Source: Candidatus Moraniibacteriota bacterium
GTDB taxonomy: Bacteria > Patescibacteriota > Minisyncoccia > Moranbacterales > UBA1568
Assembly: GCA_903854995.1 (NCBI GenBank)
Contig: CAINXS010000067.1
Coordinates: 1 to 54,017 of the forward strand
Length of the DNA: 54,017 nt
Direction: 5' to 3'
Numbering within the stretch: position 1 is the first letter of the stretch; each line of letters begins with the position of its first letter. This document shows positions 7,351 to 14,390 of this stretch, one piece after another. The notes below the pieces were generated by a model. That model searched no databases. It saw only the letters and a list, made by a program, of their open reading frames with translations, and was not told the DNA's origin. The position numbers and the translations under genes are program-made.

Positions 7351-8619
7351 ATGAAATCCGTACTCAGGATAGGTTCGTTTGTTTTTGTCTTCGCTGTCAC
7401 TTTCGTTACGGTGATGCCGGTTTTTTTTGCGCATGCTGAAGACGCCGCATCGATTCAGAAGGATCTGGAGAAGACGTTGGAGAAGCTGAAGCGTGCGGAG
7501 GCGGAGAAGGCCGCGCTTGCGAACGAACTGAGTCGGATCAATTCTTCTCTGACGGCGGCACAGACAGCGATAGCCGGTGCGAAAGCGAGAATCGCTTCGG
7601 CTACGAACGATATCGAACGGAAGCAGGCTGAGATAGACCTGATCCAGGAGCGAATCGAAGGAAACAGGATAATCCTGGCCGGGCTGGTTCGGGAGATGCA
7701 GGCCGAATCGAACGAGCCGCTTTTCAGCGCGGTGCTGTCGGCGGAAGACGTGACACGGTCCCTTAATGATCCGGACCGGCTCCAGTCGGTCGGGGAGCGC
7801 ATGAACGCGATTTTGGCCGACATCCATTCCTCGCAGGAACAGACCGTTCAGGAACAGCAAAGCCTCGAGAAACTGAAGCAGGCGCATGAGGCGGCGCTCG
7901 GCGACAAGCTGGAAGAGAAACAGGCGCTTGCCTCCGACCAGCAGGAGACGCAGGCGGACCTCGCTGAACAGAGCAAGATCGTCTCCCGCTTGGAAAAGGA
8001 GATCAAAGAATTGCAAAGCGACCTTTCAAAACTGACCGGGAAGTCGTATGACGCGAAAGATATCCGCGAGGCCGTCGAATTTGCCAGCGATCGTACCGGA
8101 GTTCCCGAGGGCGTACTGTACGGCTTTCTCAAGATGGAAACCAATCTCGGTGCCAATACCGGTCAGTGTACGTATGCGGAAGTGGAGAAAGTATCCGTGG
8201 CAAGATATAAGAAATACGGTTCGAAATACAAGGCGTCCATCGCCAAGCTATACGAGCGAAGGGATATTTTCTATGATATCGTAGATGACCTCGGGTACAG
8301 CAGAAGCAAGAAAGTGTCGTGTTCTCCGAGCGGGTACATCGGACAGGGCGGGGCCATGGGCGTTTCGCAGTTCATGTCGGACGTCTGGAAGGGATATGAA
8401 TCACAGATTTCCGCTAAGACAGGACACGGTAAGCCTGACCCTTGGAATCTTACGGACGGAGTAATGGCCATGGCGCTCAAGCTGAAAAAGGCGGGAGCGA
8501 CCTCGAACAAGGAATCGGTCATCAAAAGCGCCTCCATCAGTTATCTCGGCGGGTTCAATGCCGGGTATTATAACGGCATTGTCTATTGGTCGAAGAATTA
8601 TAAACTTCTCTTCAAATAG
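7351..8619 (+). CDS. Secreted coiled-coil protein with lytic transglycosylase-like C-terminus, 422 aa
   Basis: The N-terminal signal peptide (residues ~1-28) ends in F-F-A-H-A before E-D-A-A. ATG 7351 is chosen over an earlier in-frame start because it yields this peptide and fits the -10. Residues ~30-230 are a long charged coiled coil (CwlO/EnvC-like). From ~235 on, the sequence looks like a transglycosylase: a candidate catalytic Glu at residue 263 (F-L-K-M-E-T-N-L-G), then G-A-M-G-V-S-Q-F-M-S-D-V-W, comparable to MltB/SLT G-A-x-G-x-x-Q-F-M-P. Peptidoglycan cleavage outside the membrane, perhaps at division or around pili, is inferred. Two Cys (C-T-Y and S-C-S) could form a disulphide. Confidence 0.7.
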   Translation: MKSVLRIGSFVFVFAVTFVTVMPVFFAHAEDAASIQKDLEKTLEKLKRAEAEKAALANELSRINSSLTAAQTAIAGAKARIASATNDIERKQAEIDLIQERIEGNRIILAGLVREMQAESNEPLFSAVLSAEDVTRSLNDPDRLQSVGERMNAILADIHSSQEQTVQEQQSLEKLKQAHEAALGDKLEEKQALASDQQETQADLAEQSKIVSRLEKEIKELQSDLSKLTGKSYDAKDIREAVEFASDRTGVPEGVLYGFLKMETNLGANTGQCTYAEVEKVSVARYKKYGSKYKASIAKLYERRDIFYDIVDDLGYSRSKKVSCSPSGYIGQGGAMGVSQFMSDVWKGYESQISAKTGHGKPDPWNLTDGVMAMALKLKKAGATSNKESVIKSASISYLGGFNAGYYNGIVYWSKNYKLLFK

Positions 8620-8719
8620 CGTCATAAGCCGACGAATCCGGCTACGGGCCGGGGATGACGGTTCGAAGGACGATGATATGCGAACGGTGGTCAATACGGT
8701 GTCAATCGCAGAGAAACAT

Positions 8720-9178
8720 ATGAAACAGCTCAGGATGAAATCGAGTCAGAATGGTTCCGTGCTCGTCTTTTCGCTGGTCATCCTTTCGCTGATGCTCGTG
8801 ACTTCGCTCACGCTGCTTTCTTCCGTGTCGCTTGATCAGAAGGCCTCGCTCTCGACCGGCAACTCGACCCGTTCCTTTCAGGTCGCCGATTCGGGAGTCG
8901 AGCAGGTTCTCTATCAGATATACAAGAAGAGCAACGCGACGATCGGGGACCTCAGCGACAGCATCACTGACACGACATGTACCGACGGTTTCGTCGTTTC
9001 CAGCGACGGGTGGACCGTCGCGTTCTATACGGGGGATGACGGTGATGTCAGGATCGACTCGTGTTCCGCGACCGACTGGCGAACGCTGGTCACCAAGATC
9101 AAATCCCAGGGGACGCTCAGCGGGACCACACGCGCGGTCGAGGTTTCGGTGAAGTCGCCCCTTATGATGACCCCGTAG
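8720..9178 (+). CDS. PilX/pilin-like exported protein, 152 aa
   Basis: A short basic leader M-K-Q-L-R-M-K-S-S-Q-N-G-S is followed by a hydrophobic helix V-L-V-F-S-L-V-I-L-S-L-M-L-V-T-S-L and then A-D-S-G-V-E-Q-V-L-Y. This architecture is typical of PilX/GspK-like minor pilin proteins in type IV pilus systems. The G-S junction could serve as a prepilin peptidase site, although the canonical G-F is absent. Two Cys near residues 94 and 116 could form a disulphide. The start at 8720 is the last Met before the leader; ATG 8678 is an alternative. Other pilus genes are outside the window. Uptake of DNA with ComEC would be a natural role. Confidence 0.6.
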   Translation: MKQLRMKSSQNGSVLVFSLVILSLMLVTSLTLLSSVSLDQKASLSTGNSTRSFQVADSGVEQVLYQIYKKSNATIGDLSDSITDTTCTDGFVVSSDGWTVAFYTGDDGDVRIDSCSATDWRTLVTKIKSQGTLSGTTRAVEVSVKSPLMMTP

Positions 9179-9352
9179 GCCACCATGACTGATCGTCGTG
9201 CGGTTCCGATACGCACATCGTTTTTCATGAGGCGAACGAAGGTGTCGATAGCCCCGGTTCTTGCCAGAATCCGAAAACCCTGGTAGGATTCGGAGACAAA
9301 AGAGAAAGTCCGACGCGTCGCTCCGCTTCATTCCGAAGACCAGGGCGGGCAG

Positions 9353-9384
9353 AAACCGCACAGGGGCCCTCTTTTGGCGGTTTT
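9353..9384 (+). terminator. Possible weak terminator upstream of the rpsF leader
   Basis: AAACCGC (9353-9359) / GCGGTTT (9377-9383) with a 17-base loop, ending in TTTT. The rest of 9179-9352 shows no gene that I can support. Confidence 0.3.
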
Positions 9385-9387
9385 AGT

Positions 9388-9462
9388 ATCTCTCTCAAAT
9401 CTCATTTCGGGCTGCAAATCCGAAATTTTCGGCTTCTGATCGCGGTGAGATTTGAGAGAGAT
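9388..9462 (+). promoter_or_regulatory. Nested inverted repeats upstream of rpsF (candidate leader structure)
   Basis: A perfect 17-base inverted repeat (9388-9404 with 9446-9462) encloses ATTTCGG (9404-9410) / CCGAAAT (9420-9426). The right inner arm can instead pair with the following TTCGG (a 13-base palindrome), giving two mutually exclusive folds. rpsF operons in other bacteria are known to carry an S6:S18-binding leader. Whether this is an analogue is inference. Confidence 0.4.
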
Positions 9463-9496
9463 GCGGAGCATAATTTGTGGTAATCAACCATACCGT

Positions 9497-10075
9497 ATGG
9501 CAGCCAAGGATACGAGGGAATACGAGCTTTTTTATCTCGTCGGTGATTCGAAGGAGGCCGAGCTTCCGACGATTCGGACCGAGGTGGAGAAGATCGTGAC
9601 GGACTTCGGAGGAACGTTCCTGCCCGAGGAGACGGAGGAAAAGAGGAATCTTGCGTATGAGATTCTGGACGAGCGCCGCGGTACGTATGTGGCGCGCCGT
9701 TTCACGATGCCGGAAGCCGGTGACGAACCGTTCTCCGCGGAGGCGCCGGAAAAAGTGAATGCGATCGACGGGATGACCCGACTGCTTCAGCTGTACAAGC
9801 CGGTTTCGCGATTCATCCTGATCCGGGCTGAGAAACTCCCGGAGCTCAAGGCGATTCCGCGCGAGGAACGTGCGAAGCCGGTCCGACGTGACGATCGTCG
9901 TAGCAGTGGCGGAGGGCGCCGCTTCCCGGATCGCGGAGGGGAGCGCCGGTCCGTGGAGCCGGTCCGTGCCGAGAAGCCGACGGTGAAGGAGGAAGAAAAG
10001 CCGGTTGAAAACGAGAAGAAGCCGATCGCGCAGGAAGACCTCGATAAGCAGCTGAAGGAAGTGCTCGATATCTAA
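9497..10075 (+). CDS. rpsF: Ribosomal protein bS6 with long charged C-terminal tail, 192 aa
   Basis: S6 binds S18 on the small subunit platform. The core (residues ~8-112) has Y-E-L-F-Y-L-V, a K-R-N-L-A-Y-E-I turn, and R-F-I-L-I-R-A near the end of the domain. A ~75-residue tail rich in R, E, K and P follows, so the protein is about twice the length of a bare S6. The start at 9497 (M-A-A-K-D-T-R-E-Y-E) is chosen over 9452 because S6 normally begins a few residues before Y-E. There is no SD; the context is ccgtATG. It heads the rpsF-ssb-rpsR group. Confidence 0.9.
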   Translation: MAAKDTREYELFYLVGDSKEAELPTIRTEVEKIVTDFGGTFLPEETEEKRNLAYEILDERRGTYVARRFTMPEAGDEPFSAEAPEKVNAIDGMTRLLQLYKPVSRFILIRAEKLPELKAIPREERAKPVRRDDRRSSGGGRRFPDRGGERRSVEPVRAEKPTVKEEEKPVENEKKPIAQEDLDKQLKEVLDI

Positions 10076-10077
10076 AA

Positions 10078-10118
10078 GAAGTCACTAGCCACAAGTCGAA
10101 AGTCCATAAAGTCGGAAC
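10078..10118 (+). repeat. Period-7 AAGTC repeat arm after rpsF
   Basis: Degenerate tandem copies of (N)AAGTC(N) (agtcac, aagtcgaaagtcc, aaagtcgg) begin right after the rpsF stop. The orientation matches the arms after rpsH, secY and ndk. A GTTAACGGGTCAACG segment follows at about 10138-10152. Confidence 0.55.
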
Positions 10119-10220
10119 GGGAAAAAAGAAACACTCGGTTAACGGGTCAACGCGCTGAGCGCGGGATGTGATTGAAAACAATGAAAAGATCTAACAATAC
10201 GTAATCGGTAATCAAAATAT

Positions 10221-10739
10221 ATGAACGTGAACAGAGTGATCCTGGTGGGACGTCTGACACGCGATCCCGACATACGGACGACGCAGACCGGTCAGACGGT
10301 CGCGACCATCGGAATGGCGACAAACCATCACTGGACCGACAAGGCCGGCCAGAAACAGGAGAAGACCGAATTTCATACGGTCGTCCTCTGGGGGCGACTC
10401 GCGGAGATCGCCGGACAGTACCTTACGAAGGGCATGGAAGCGTTTTTCGAAGGGAGACTCCAGACCCGTTCGTTCGTGGGCAAGGACGGCGTGGAGCGAA
10501 AGACGACCGAAATCGTCGGCGAATCCATGCAGATCGGGTCTCGACCGCAGGGGAATCAGGGCGGCGGATATGCGCCGAGACAGGGCGGTTATTCCCAGGC
10601 TCCGGCCGGCGGCGGATCCGTGGCAGGTCCGCGTCCCGCGGCGCAGCGATCGGCGCCGGCCGCGATCGAAGACGAAATTCCGACCATCAACCTCGATGAC
10701 GAGAAAGACGAGATCCGGATCGAGGACGTCCCGTTCTAA
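10221..10739 (+). CDS. ssb: Single-stranded DNA-binding protein, 172 aa
   Basis: The OB-fold domain covers residues ~1-105: N-R-V-I-L-V-G-R-L-T-R-D-P-D at the start, then F-H-T-V-V-L-W-G-R-L-A-E and a Y-L-T-K-G motif. A Gly/Pro/Gln-rich flexible linker follows. The acidic tip ends I-E-D-V-P-F, equivalent to the D-D-I-P-F tail that recruits repair and replication proteins. The length is typical. It lies between rpsF and rpsR as in most bacteria, with no SD at ATG 10221. Confidence 0.97.
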   Translation: MNVNRVILVGRLTRDPDIRTTQTGQTVATIGMATNHHWTDKAGQKQEKTEFHTVVLWGRLAEIAGQYLTKGMEAFFEGRLQTRSFVGKDGVERKTTEIVGESMQIGSRPQGNQGGGYAPRQGGYSQAPAGGGSVAGPRPAAQRSAPAAIEDEIPTINLDDEKDEIRIEDVPF

Positions 10740-10746
10740 ACAGGAC

Positions 10747-10771
10747 TTACAACTTACAACCGACAACCAGC
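10747..10771 (+). repeat. Period-7 ACTTACA repeat arm after ssb
   Basis: ACTTACAACTTACAACC-GACAACC directly follows the ssb stop. The sense orientation is that of arms found after stop codons. Confidence 0.55.
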
Positions 10772-10821
10772 AGCAATGATGAAGCGAGTTGTTCGGGATA
10801 ATTCGTTCGAATATCATATCT

Positions 10822-11016
10822 ATGGAAGACGCGATGCAGAAAAAGCTCGATCACCTCGATTACAAGGACGCCTATTTTCTTCGGAAGTTCCTGAACTCCC
10901 AGGGAAAGATCTATCCGCCGAAGCGGTACGGACTGTCGGCGAAGCAGCAGAAGGACGTGTCGCTCGCGATCAAGCGTGCGCGGTTCATGGGACTCATCCC
11001 GTACGTGGTGAAGTAG
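10822..11016 (+). CDS. rpsR: Ribosomal protein bS18, 64 aa
   Basis: Small subunit protein that pairs with S6. Y-K-D-A-Y-F-L-R-K-F, then K-I-Y-P-P-K-R-Y-G-L-S-A-K-Q-Q-K and A-I-K-R-A-R-F-M-G-L-I-P-Y match the family (I-x-P-R-R-x-T-G...L-x-x-A-I-K-R-A-R). ATG 10822 gives a normal length; the upstream TTG is not supported. No rplI (bL9) follows, unlike the usual rpsF-ssb-rpsR-rplI order, in line with reports that some CPR groups lack L9. Confidence 0.95.
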   Translation: MEDAMQKKLDHLDYKDAYFLRKFLNSQGKIYPPKRYGLSAKQQKDVSLAIKRARFMGLIPYVVK

Positions 11017-11019
11017 GTC

Positions 11020-11140
11020 ATAGAACAGATAACAAAAAATTCATATATTCTTTTGGGTTTTTGTTTTCTTCGGCTGTTCGATGATATGCTTATTGTTATC
11101 TGACTGTCGTTCCATGTACCTGTTTAACGTTATCTGCTCA
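11020..11140 (+). repeat. Intercistronic inverted arms of the CAGATAAC / GTTATCTG type
   Basis: CAGATAACAA (11026-11035), just after the rpsR stop, is perfectly complementary to TTGTTATCTG (11093-11102). A further GTTATCTG lies at 11129-11136, before efp. The two could form a long hairpin in the rpsR-efp gap. Confidence 0.65.
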
Positions 11141-11181
11141 TCGACTCCCGTTAGCCGTTAATTGATTTCTGCTGACCGCTT

Positions 11182-11739
11182 ATGCTCGGACTGAGCGACA
11201 TCAAGACCGGAAAAAAGATAGTATGGGACGGACAGCCGTTCGTCGTGCTCGATTACCAGCATTCCAAGACGGGACGTGCCGGCGCCGTCATGCGCACGAA
11301 GCTTCGCAATATCATCACCGGCGCGACGATCGAATACACGTTCCAGGACAAGGACAAGTTCGAGGAGGCGGAAACCTCGAAGTCCTCGGCCCAGTACCTG
11401 TATCCGGAAGGGGACGAGTATCATTTCATGGATTCGGAAAGTTACGAGCAGTTCGCCCTTTCCGCCGAGACGCTCGGCGATGCCGCGAAGTATCTTATCG
11501 AAGGGACCGAAGTCGTCATACTCAACTACGCCGGTCGCGCGATCAACGTCGAACTTCCCGTGAAGATGACGCTCGAGGTCGTCGATGCGCCGCCGGGACT
11601 CAAGGGCGATACGGCCTCGGGCGGCGACAAGGTCGTCACGCTCGAGAACGGGCTCAAACTGACCGTACCGCTCTTCATCTCCGCCGGAGACAAGGTGATA
11701 GTGAATACCGAGAAGGGGGCATACGTGTCACGGGCATAA
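11182..11739 (+). CDS. efp: Elongation factor P, 185 aa, with Arg at the tip position
   Basis: EF-P rescues ribosomes stalled at proline runs. All three beta domains are present at normal length. The domain I tip loop reads Q-H-S-K-T-G-R-A-G-A, placing Arg32 where the modified lysine of E. coli EF-P sits. Arg32 is the modified residue in the EarP (rhamnosyl-arginine) subgroup, but no earP is in this window, so the modification state is unknown. The start at ATG 11182 fits the family, without an SD. A period-8 repeat arm precedes it, and a repeat arm plus terminator follow. Confidence 0.97.
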   Translation: MLGLSDIKTGKKIVWDGQPFVVLDYQHSKTGRAGAVMRTKLRNIITGATIEYTFQDKDKFEEAETSKSSAQYLYPEGDEYHFMDSESYEQFALSAETLGDAAKYLIEGTEVVILNYAGRAINVELPVKMTLEVVDAPPGLKGDTASGGDKVVTLENGLKLTVPLFISAGDKVIVNTEKGAYVSRA

Positions 11740-11746
11740 GCGCCGA

Positions 11747-11771
11747 ACTGACAACTCACAACTGACAACGG
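11747..11771 (+). repeat. CAACTGACAACTCACAACTGACAAC-type arm after efp
   Basis: Tandem ACAACT units directly follow the efp stop, in the same sense as those after ssb and rplB. A short (aagaatc)n run follows at 11783-11800. Confidence 0.5.
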
Positions 11772-11819
11772 AATCCGGAAGAAAGAATCAAGAATCAAGA
11801 ACGCACAGCACAAAGAAAG

Positions 11820-11840
11820 CCGCCCACGTGGGTGGTTTTT
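11820..11840 (+). terminator. Terminator downstream of efp
   Basis: CCGCCCAC pairs with GTGGGTGG (one G-T pair, tight loop), followed by five T. Confidence 0.6.
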
Positions 11841-11871
11841 AGACTTTTTGTAGATACTTTTGGGAATAATT

Positions 11872-11995
11872 TCACATTCGGATCTCCGCTTCGGTCATGG
11901 TTTTTCGAAGTGTTCGTGCTCGGGATTTCAGGATGATTTTCCTATCGGATGGCATAAGTTTTACCTTTTTTTTTGGCTTTCCATTCTTCCAACCC
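11872..11995 (-). pseudogene. Possible remnant of a DUF559-type endonuclease-like gene
   Basis: The minus-strand frame encodes R-A-R-T-L-R-K-T-M-T-E-A-E-I-R-M and then stops. This resembles the opening R-A-R-x-L-R-K-x-M-T-E-A-E-x-x-L-W of DUF559 proteins. The TGA falls where the family usually has Trp, and no further homology follows before the terminator. It is best read as a decayed fragment. Only a short motif supports it. Confidence 0.35.
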
Positions 11996-12000
11996 CTCCT

Positions 12001-12110
12001 GTCACGTCGTTCGCGAACGACGTGACTGTCCTCCCCTTGGGACAAGGGGAGAGAACGTTTTATTATTACCTGTTCTCTATCCTGTGTTTTCTCCTTTGGG
12101 ACAAAGGAGA
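12001..12110. repeat. Cluster of perfect palindromes
   Basis: A perfect 26-base palindrome lies at 12001-12026 (GTCACGTCGTTCG and its complement). CTCCCCTT-gggac-AAGGGGAG lies at about 12031-12051. CTCCTTT-gggac-AAAGGAG lies at about 12091-12109. The last two share the loop GGGAC, indicating one repeat family. They sit between efp and the convergent pth gene. Confidence 0.7.
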
Positions 12111-12141
12111 AGCAAAGAGGATTGGGGAATAGCAACAGCGA

Positions 12142-12672
12142 CTATTCTGAGTCAAGTTTTTTCTCTATCTCCAAAAAAGTCTTCCGAAGCGCAATAAGTT
12201 CCTCCTCCGAAAAAGGCGATAGCACGTAGGCGTCGGCGGGAATGTTTTCCGGCGGACGGCCGATGCCGATGCGGATGCGCGTGAAATCCTTGGTACCGAG
12301 TTTCTCGATAAGGTCGGCGACACCGTTGTGTCCCGCGGCTCCGGACCCCTTGGTGATCTTGAACGTACCTGAAGCGATGTCGAGGTCGTCATGAATGACG
12401 ATGATATCGTCGACGGGAATCTTGAAGAAGTCCATGACGGATCGGACGGACTCCCCGGAGCGGTTCATGAATGTTTCGGGCTTGAGAAGGATGGTCTTTT
12501 CGCCGTCATGCATGCCTGCCGAGACGGAACCCTTCCATTTTGTGTTCGGTTGAAACGGCTCGAGGCCCCACGTTTCGCTCAGGAAATCAAGAAACAAGAA
12601 CCCGGCATTGTGGCGGGTCTTTTCGTATTCTTTTCCCGGATTGCCGAGGCCGACGATGAGTTTCATAGACAT
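12142..12672 (-). CDS. pth: Peptidyl-tRNA hydrolase, 176 aa
   Basis: Releases peptide from peptidyl-tRNA that has dropped off ribosomes. Conserved elements include L-I-V-G-L-G-N-P-G-K-E-Y, the catalytic His in T-R-H-N-A-G-F (residue 21), T-F-M-N-R-S-G, I-H-D-D-L-D and G-H-N-G-V. The length is typical for Pth; the C-terminus is slightly short. The start is M-S-M-K-L (12672) or M-K-L (12666). TGG-TATGAT on the minus strand (12692-12687 for the hexamer) lies 14 bases upstream of the ATG, so the leader would be very short. It is transcribed in the same direction as the LCP gene behind it. Confidence 0.95.
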   Translation of the reverse strand: MSMKLIVGLGNPGKEYEKTRHNAGFLFLDFLSETWGLEPFQPNTKWKGSVSAGMHDGEKTILLKPETFMNRSGESVRSVMDFFKIPVDDIIVIHDDLDIASGTFKITKGSGAAGHNGVADLIEKLGTKDFTRIRIGIGRPPENIPADAYVLSPFSEEELIALRKTFLEIEKKLDSE

Positions 12673-12742
12673 TTTATTATGTATTTATCATACCATTATA
12701 ATCGTTCCAGGAGTCGAATTGTATCCGTATGTCAGAAATTAT

Positions 12743-12834
12743 TTCGTTAACGCGTTAACGAGTTTTTCCGCCAATCGATTTCTGTTTCCCTGTTTTCTGC
12801 CTTCTGTTAACTGTTATCTGCTCTCTGTTATCTG
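12743..12834 (-). repeat. Period-8 repeat arms between the LCP gene and pth
   Basis: On the minus strand, just after the LCP stop, the sequence reads AGATAACAGAGAGCAGATAAC-AGTTAACAG, the same sense as the arm after map. Further on, GTTAACGCGTTAACGA (12745-12760) repeats a GTTAACGN octamer also seen after ndk and rpsF. Confidence 0.55.
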
Positions 12835-12835
12835 A

Positions 12836-14281
12836 CTATCGTGTCTGCGGCGTGAAATATTCCGAGAAGGGGTCGTCGCCGGCCGCGTCGGACGAGTCGC
12901 TGCCGAGCGATGCCTCCGGCAGAGGGTGTTCTTTCACGTCGTTCCCGATGACGATGACAAAGTCCGCATCCTTGGTCCCGGCCGGGAGTGTCGGCATGTC
13001 GGCGGTCCTCTCAAGCGAGAACGTGCCGAGGAGCGAGTCGAGCGTGAACGGTTTGCCGAGATTCGTACGGTCGAAGACGGCACTCTTCGGGGACATCCTT
13101 ATCGTGTTTTCCGTCGAAACCCGGATGTCCTCGGCGGGAACGGCATCATTGAGCGCGGCCGCGAACCGGCTCGCGACGGACGCCTCTTCGGGTCGTGACA
13201 GGATGAGGATGGATGCCTTCTCCTGTTCCATCCCGCCGCGTTTCCGATCGAGTTCCTGCTTGTCGAATATGTTGGAAGCGAGATCGCGGATCTCGTTCCA
13301 GTTTCCGGTACGCGGAACGAGAATGAACGCCCGGATCCCGTTCATGTCCATATGTGAGACCCTGAGGAGACTCTCCTTTTTCCACGCGTCGACGACCGCC
13401 GTCGAGGCGTTGCGGAGATCGGTCGTCTTTCCAATCTCGATAAGACTCCCGATCTGGCTCATCGTCAGATTCGTACGGACGCTGTCACCCAGGGTGTCGA
13501 GCAGCCGGTTCGCGGTGAAAACATCGAGATATGTCCTGATCGAAAGGGCCTTTTCCTGAAACGCCTTTATGATCTGCTGCTGGCGTTTCGCCCGGCCGAA
13601 ATCGCCTTCGGGGTCGTCGTGCCGTTCCCGGGCGTATTTGAGCGCCGTCGCCCCGTCGAGCGTATGCCATCCGGCCGAAAGTTCGAATGTCTCGTAGCTG
13701 TAATTTTTTCCGGGATAGCGGGTGTCGAGTATGTCGCGTGCCGATTCGACGCGGATGCCGCCGATGTCGTCGATGACCTTTTCGAATCCGTCGAAGTCGA
13801 GCGCCGCATAGTAGGGGATGTCCTGCCCCGTCAGTTCTTCCACGGCACCGATGACCGAATCGGCGCCATCGCCCTGGTTGAGTCCGTACTGGTAGACGGA
13901 GTTGAGTTTGGTATACAGGCCCGAACCCGGAATCGGTACGAACAGATCGCGCGGAATGGAGAGGAACGCGGCGCGATGTTCGCGGGTGTCGATACTCGCA
14001 AGCATGATCGTGTCGGTCAGATTCTGGCCGGGATAGTTTTTTCCGGCACGACCGAGGAGCAGGATGTTGACCCTCCCGTTTTCCTCGCCTTTGAGCGGCT
14101 CGCGCTTTCCTCCCGGAAGAACGGATGCGAGGTTCCCGAACGCTCCGGACGATGACGCATTGTCGACGTGGATCTTTTCCGCGGTTCGGAGCACCCGGAT
14201 CCCGAGGAAAAGCAGTGCTACCGTCGGAACGGCGATCACTGCGGCGATCAGGTATCTTATGCTGTTTTTCCCTTTATCCAT
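12836..14281 (-). CDS. LytR-CpsA-Psr (LCP) family protein with LytR_C domain, 481 aa
   Basis: Membrane-anchored enzyme expected to attach glycopolymers to the cell wall or surface. One N-terminal span (I-A-A-V-I-A-V-P-T-V-A-L-L-F-L-G, residues ~12-28) is followed by the LCP domain: N-I-L-L-L-G-R-A-G, L-T-D-T-I-M-L-A-S-I-D, F-L-S-I-P-R-D-L-F-V, then L-N-S-V-Y-Q-Y-G. Later motifs are G-G-I-R-V and A-L-K-Y-A-R-E-R-H, which carry the conserved Arg residues. The C-terminal ~110 residues (A-S-I-L-I-L-S-R-P...F-V-I-V-I-G-N-D) match LytR_C. Orientation and spacing suggest co-transcription with pth. The start fits the single N-terminal anchor. Confidence 0.85.
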   Translation of the reverse strand: MDKGKNSIRYLIAAVIAVPTVALLFLGIRVLRTAEKIHVDNASSSGAFGNLASVLPGGKREPLKGEENGRVNILLLGRAGKNYPGQNLTDTIMLASIDTREHRAAFLSIPRDLFVPIPGSGLYTKLNSVYQYGLNQGDGADSVIGAVEELTGQDIPYYAALDFDGFEKVIDDIGGIRVESARDILDTRYPGKNYSYETFELSAGWHTLDGATALKYARERHDDPEGDFGRAKRQQQIIKAFQEKALSIRTYLDVFTANRLLDTLGDSVRTNLTMSQIGSLIEIGKTTDLRNASTAVVDAWKKESLLRVSHMDMNGIRAFILVPRTGNWNEIRDLASNIFDKQELDRKRGGMEQEKASILILSRPEEASVASRFAAALNDAVPAEDIRVSTENTIRMSPKSAVFDRTNLGKPFTLDSLLGTFSLERTADMPTLPAGTKDADFVIVIGNDVKEHPLPEASLGSDSSDAAGDDPFSEYFTPQTR

Positions 14282-14390
14282 GGTATTTTACGGAGTGTTT
14301 CGGATGCTTGATTTTCCGTCGGAAACGTGATATCATGGCAACGTTTGATTCTCATTCACGGAGGAATGACTCCTCCTGATTTTCTTCATT

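Noticed and set aside
11860-12197. Plus-strand frames in the efp-pth gap
   Set aside because: They run through perfect palindromes and low-complexity T-rich sequence with no start signal.
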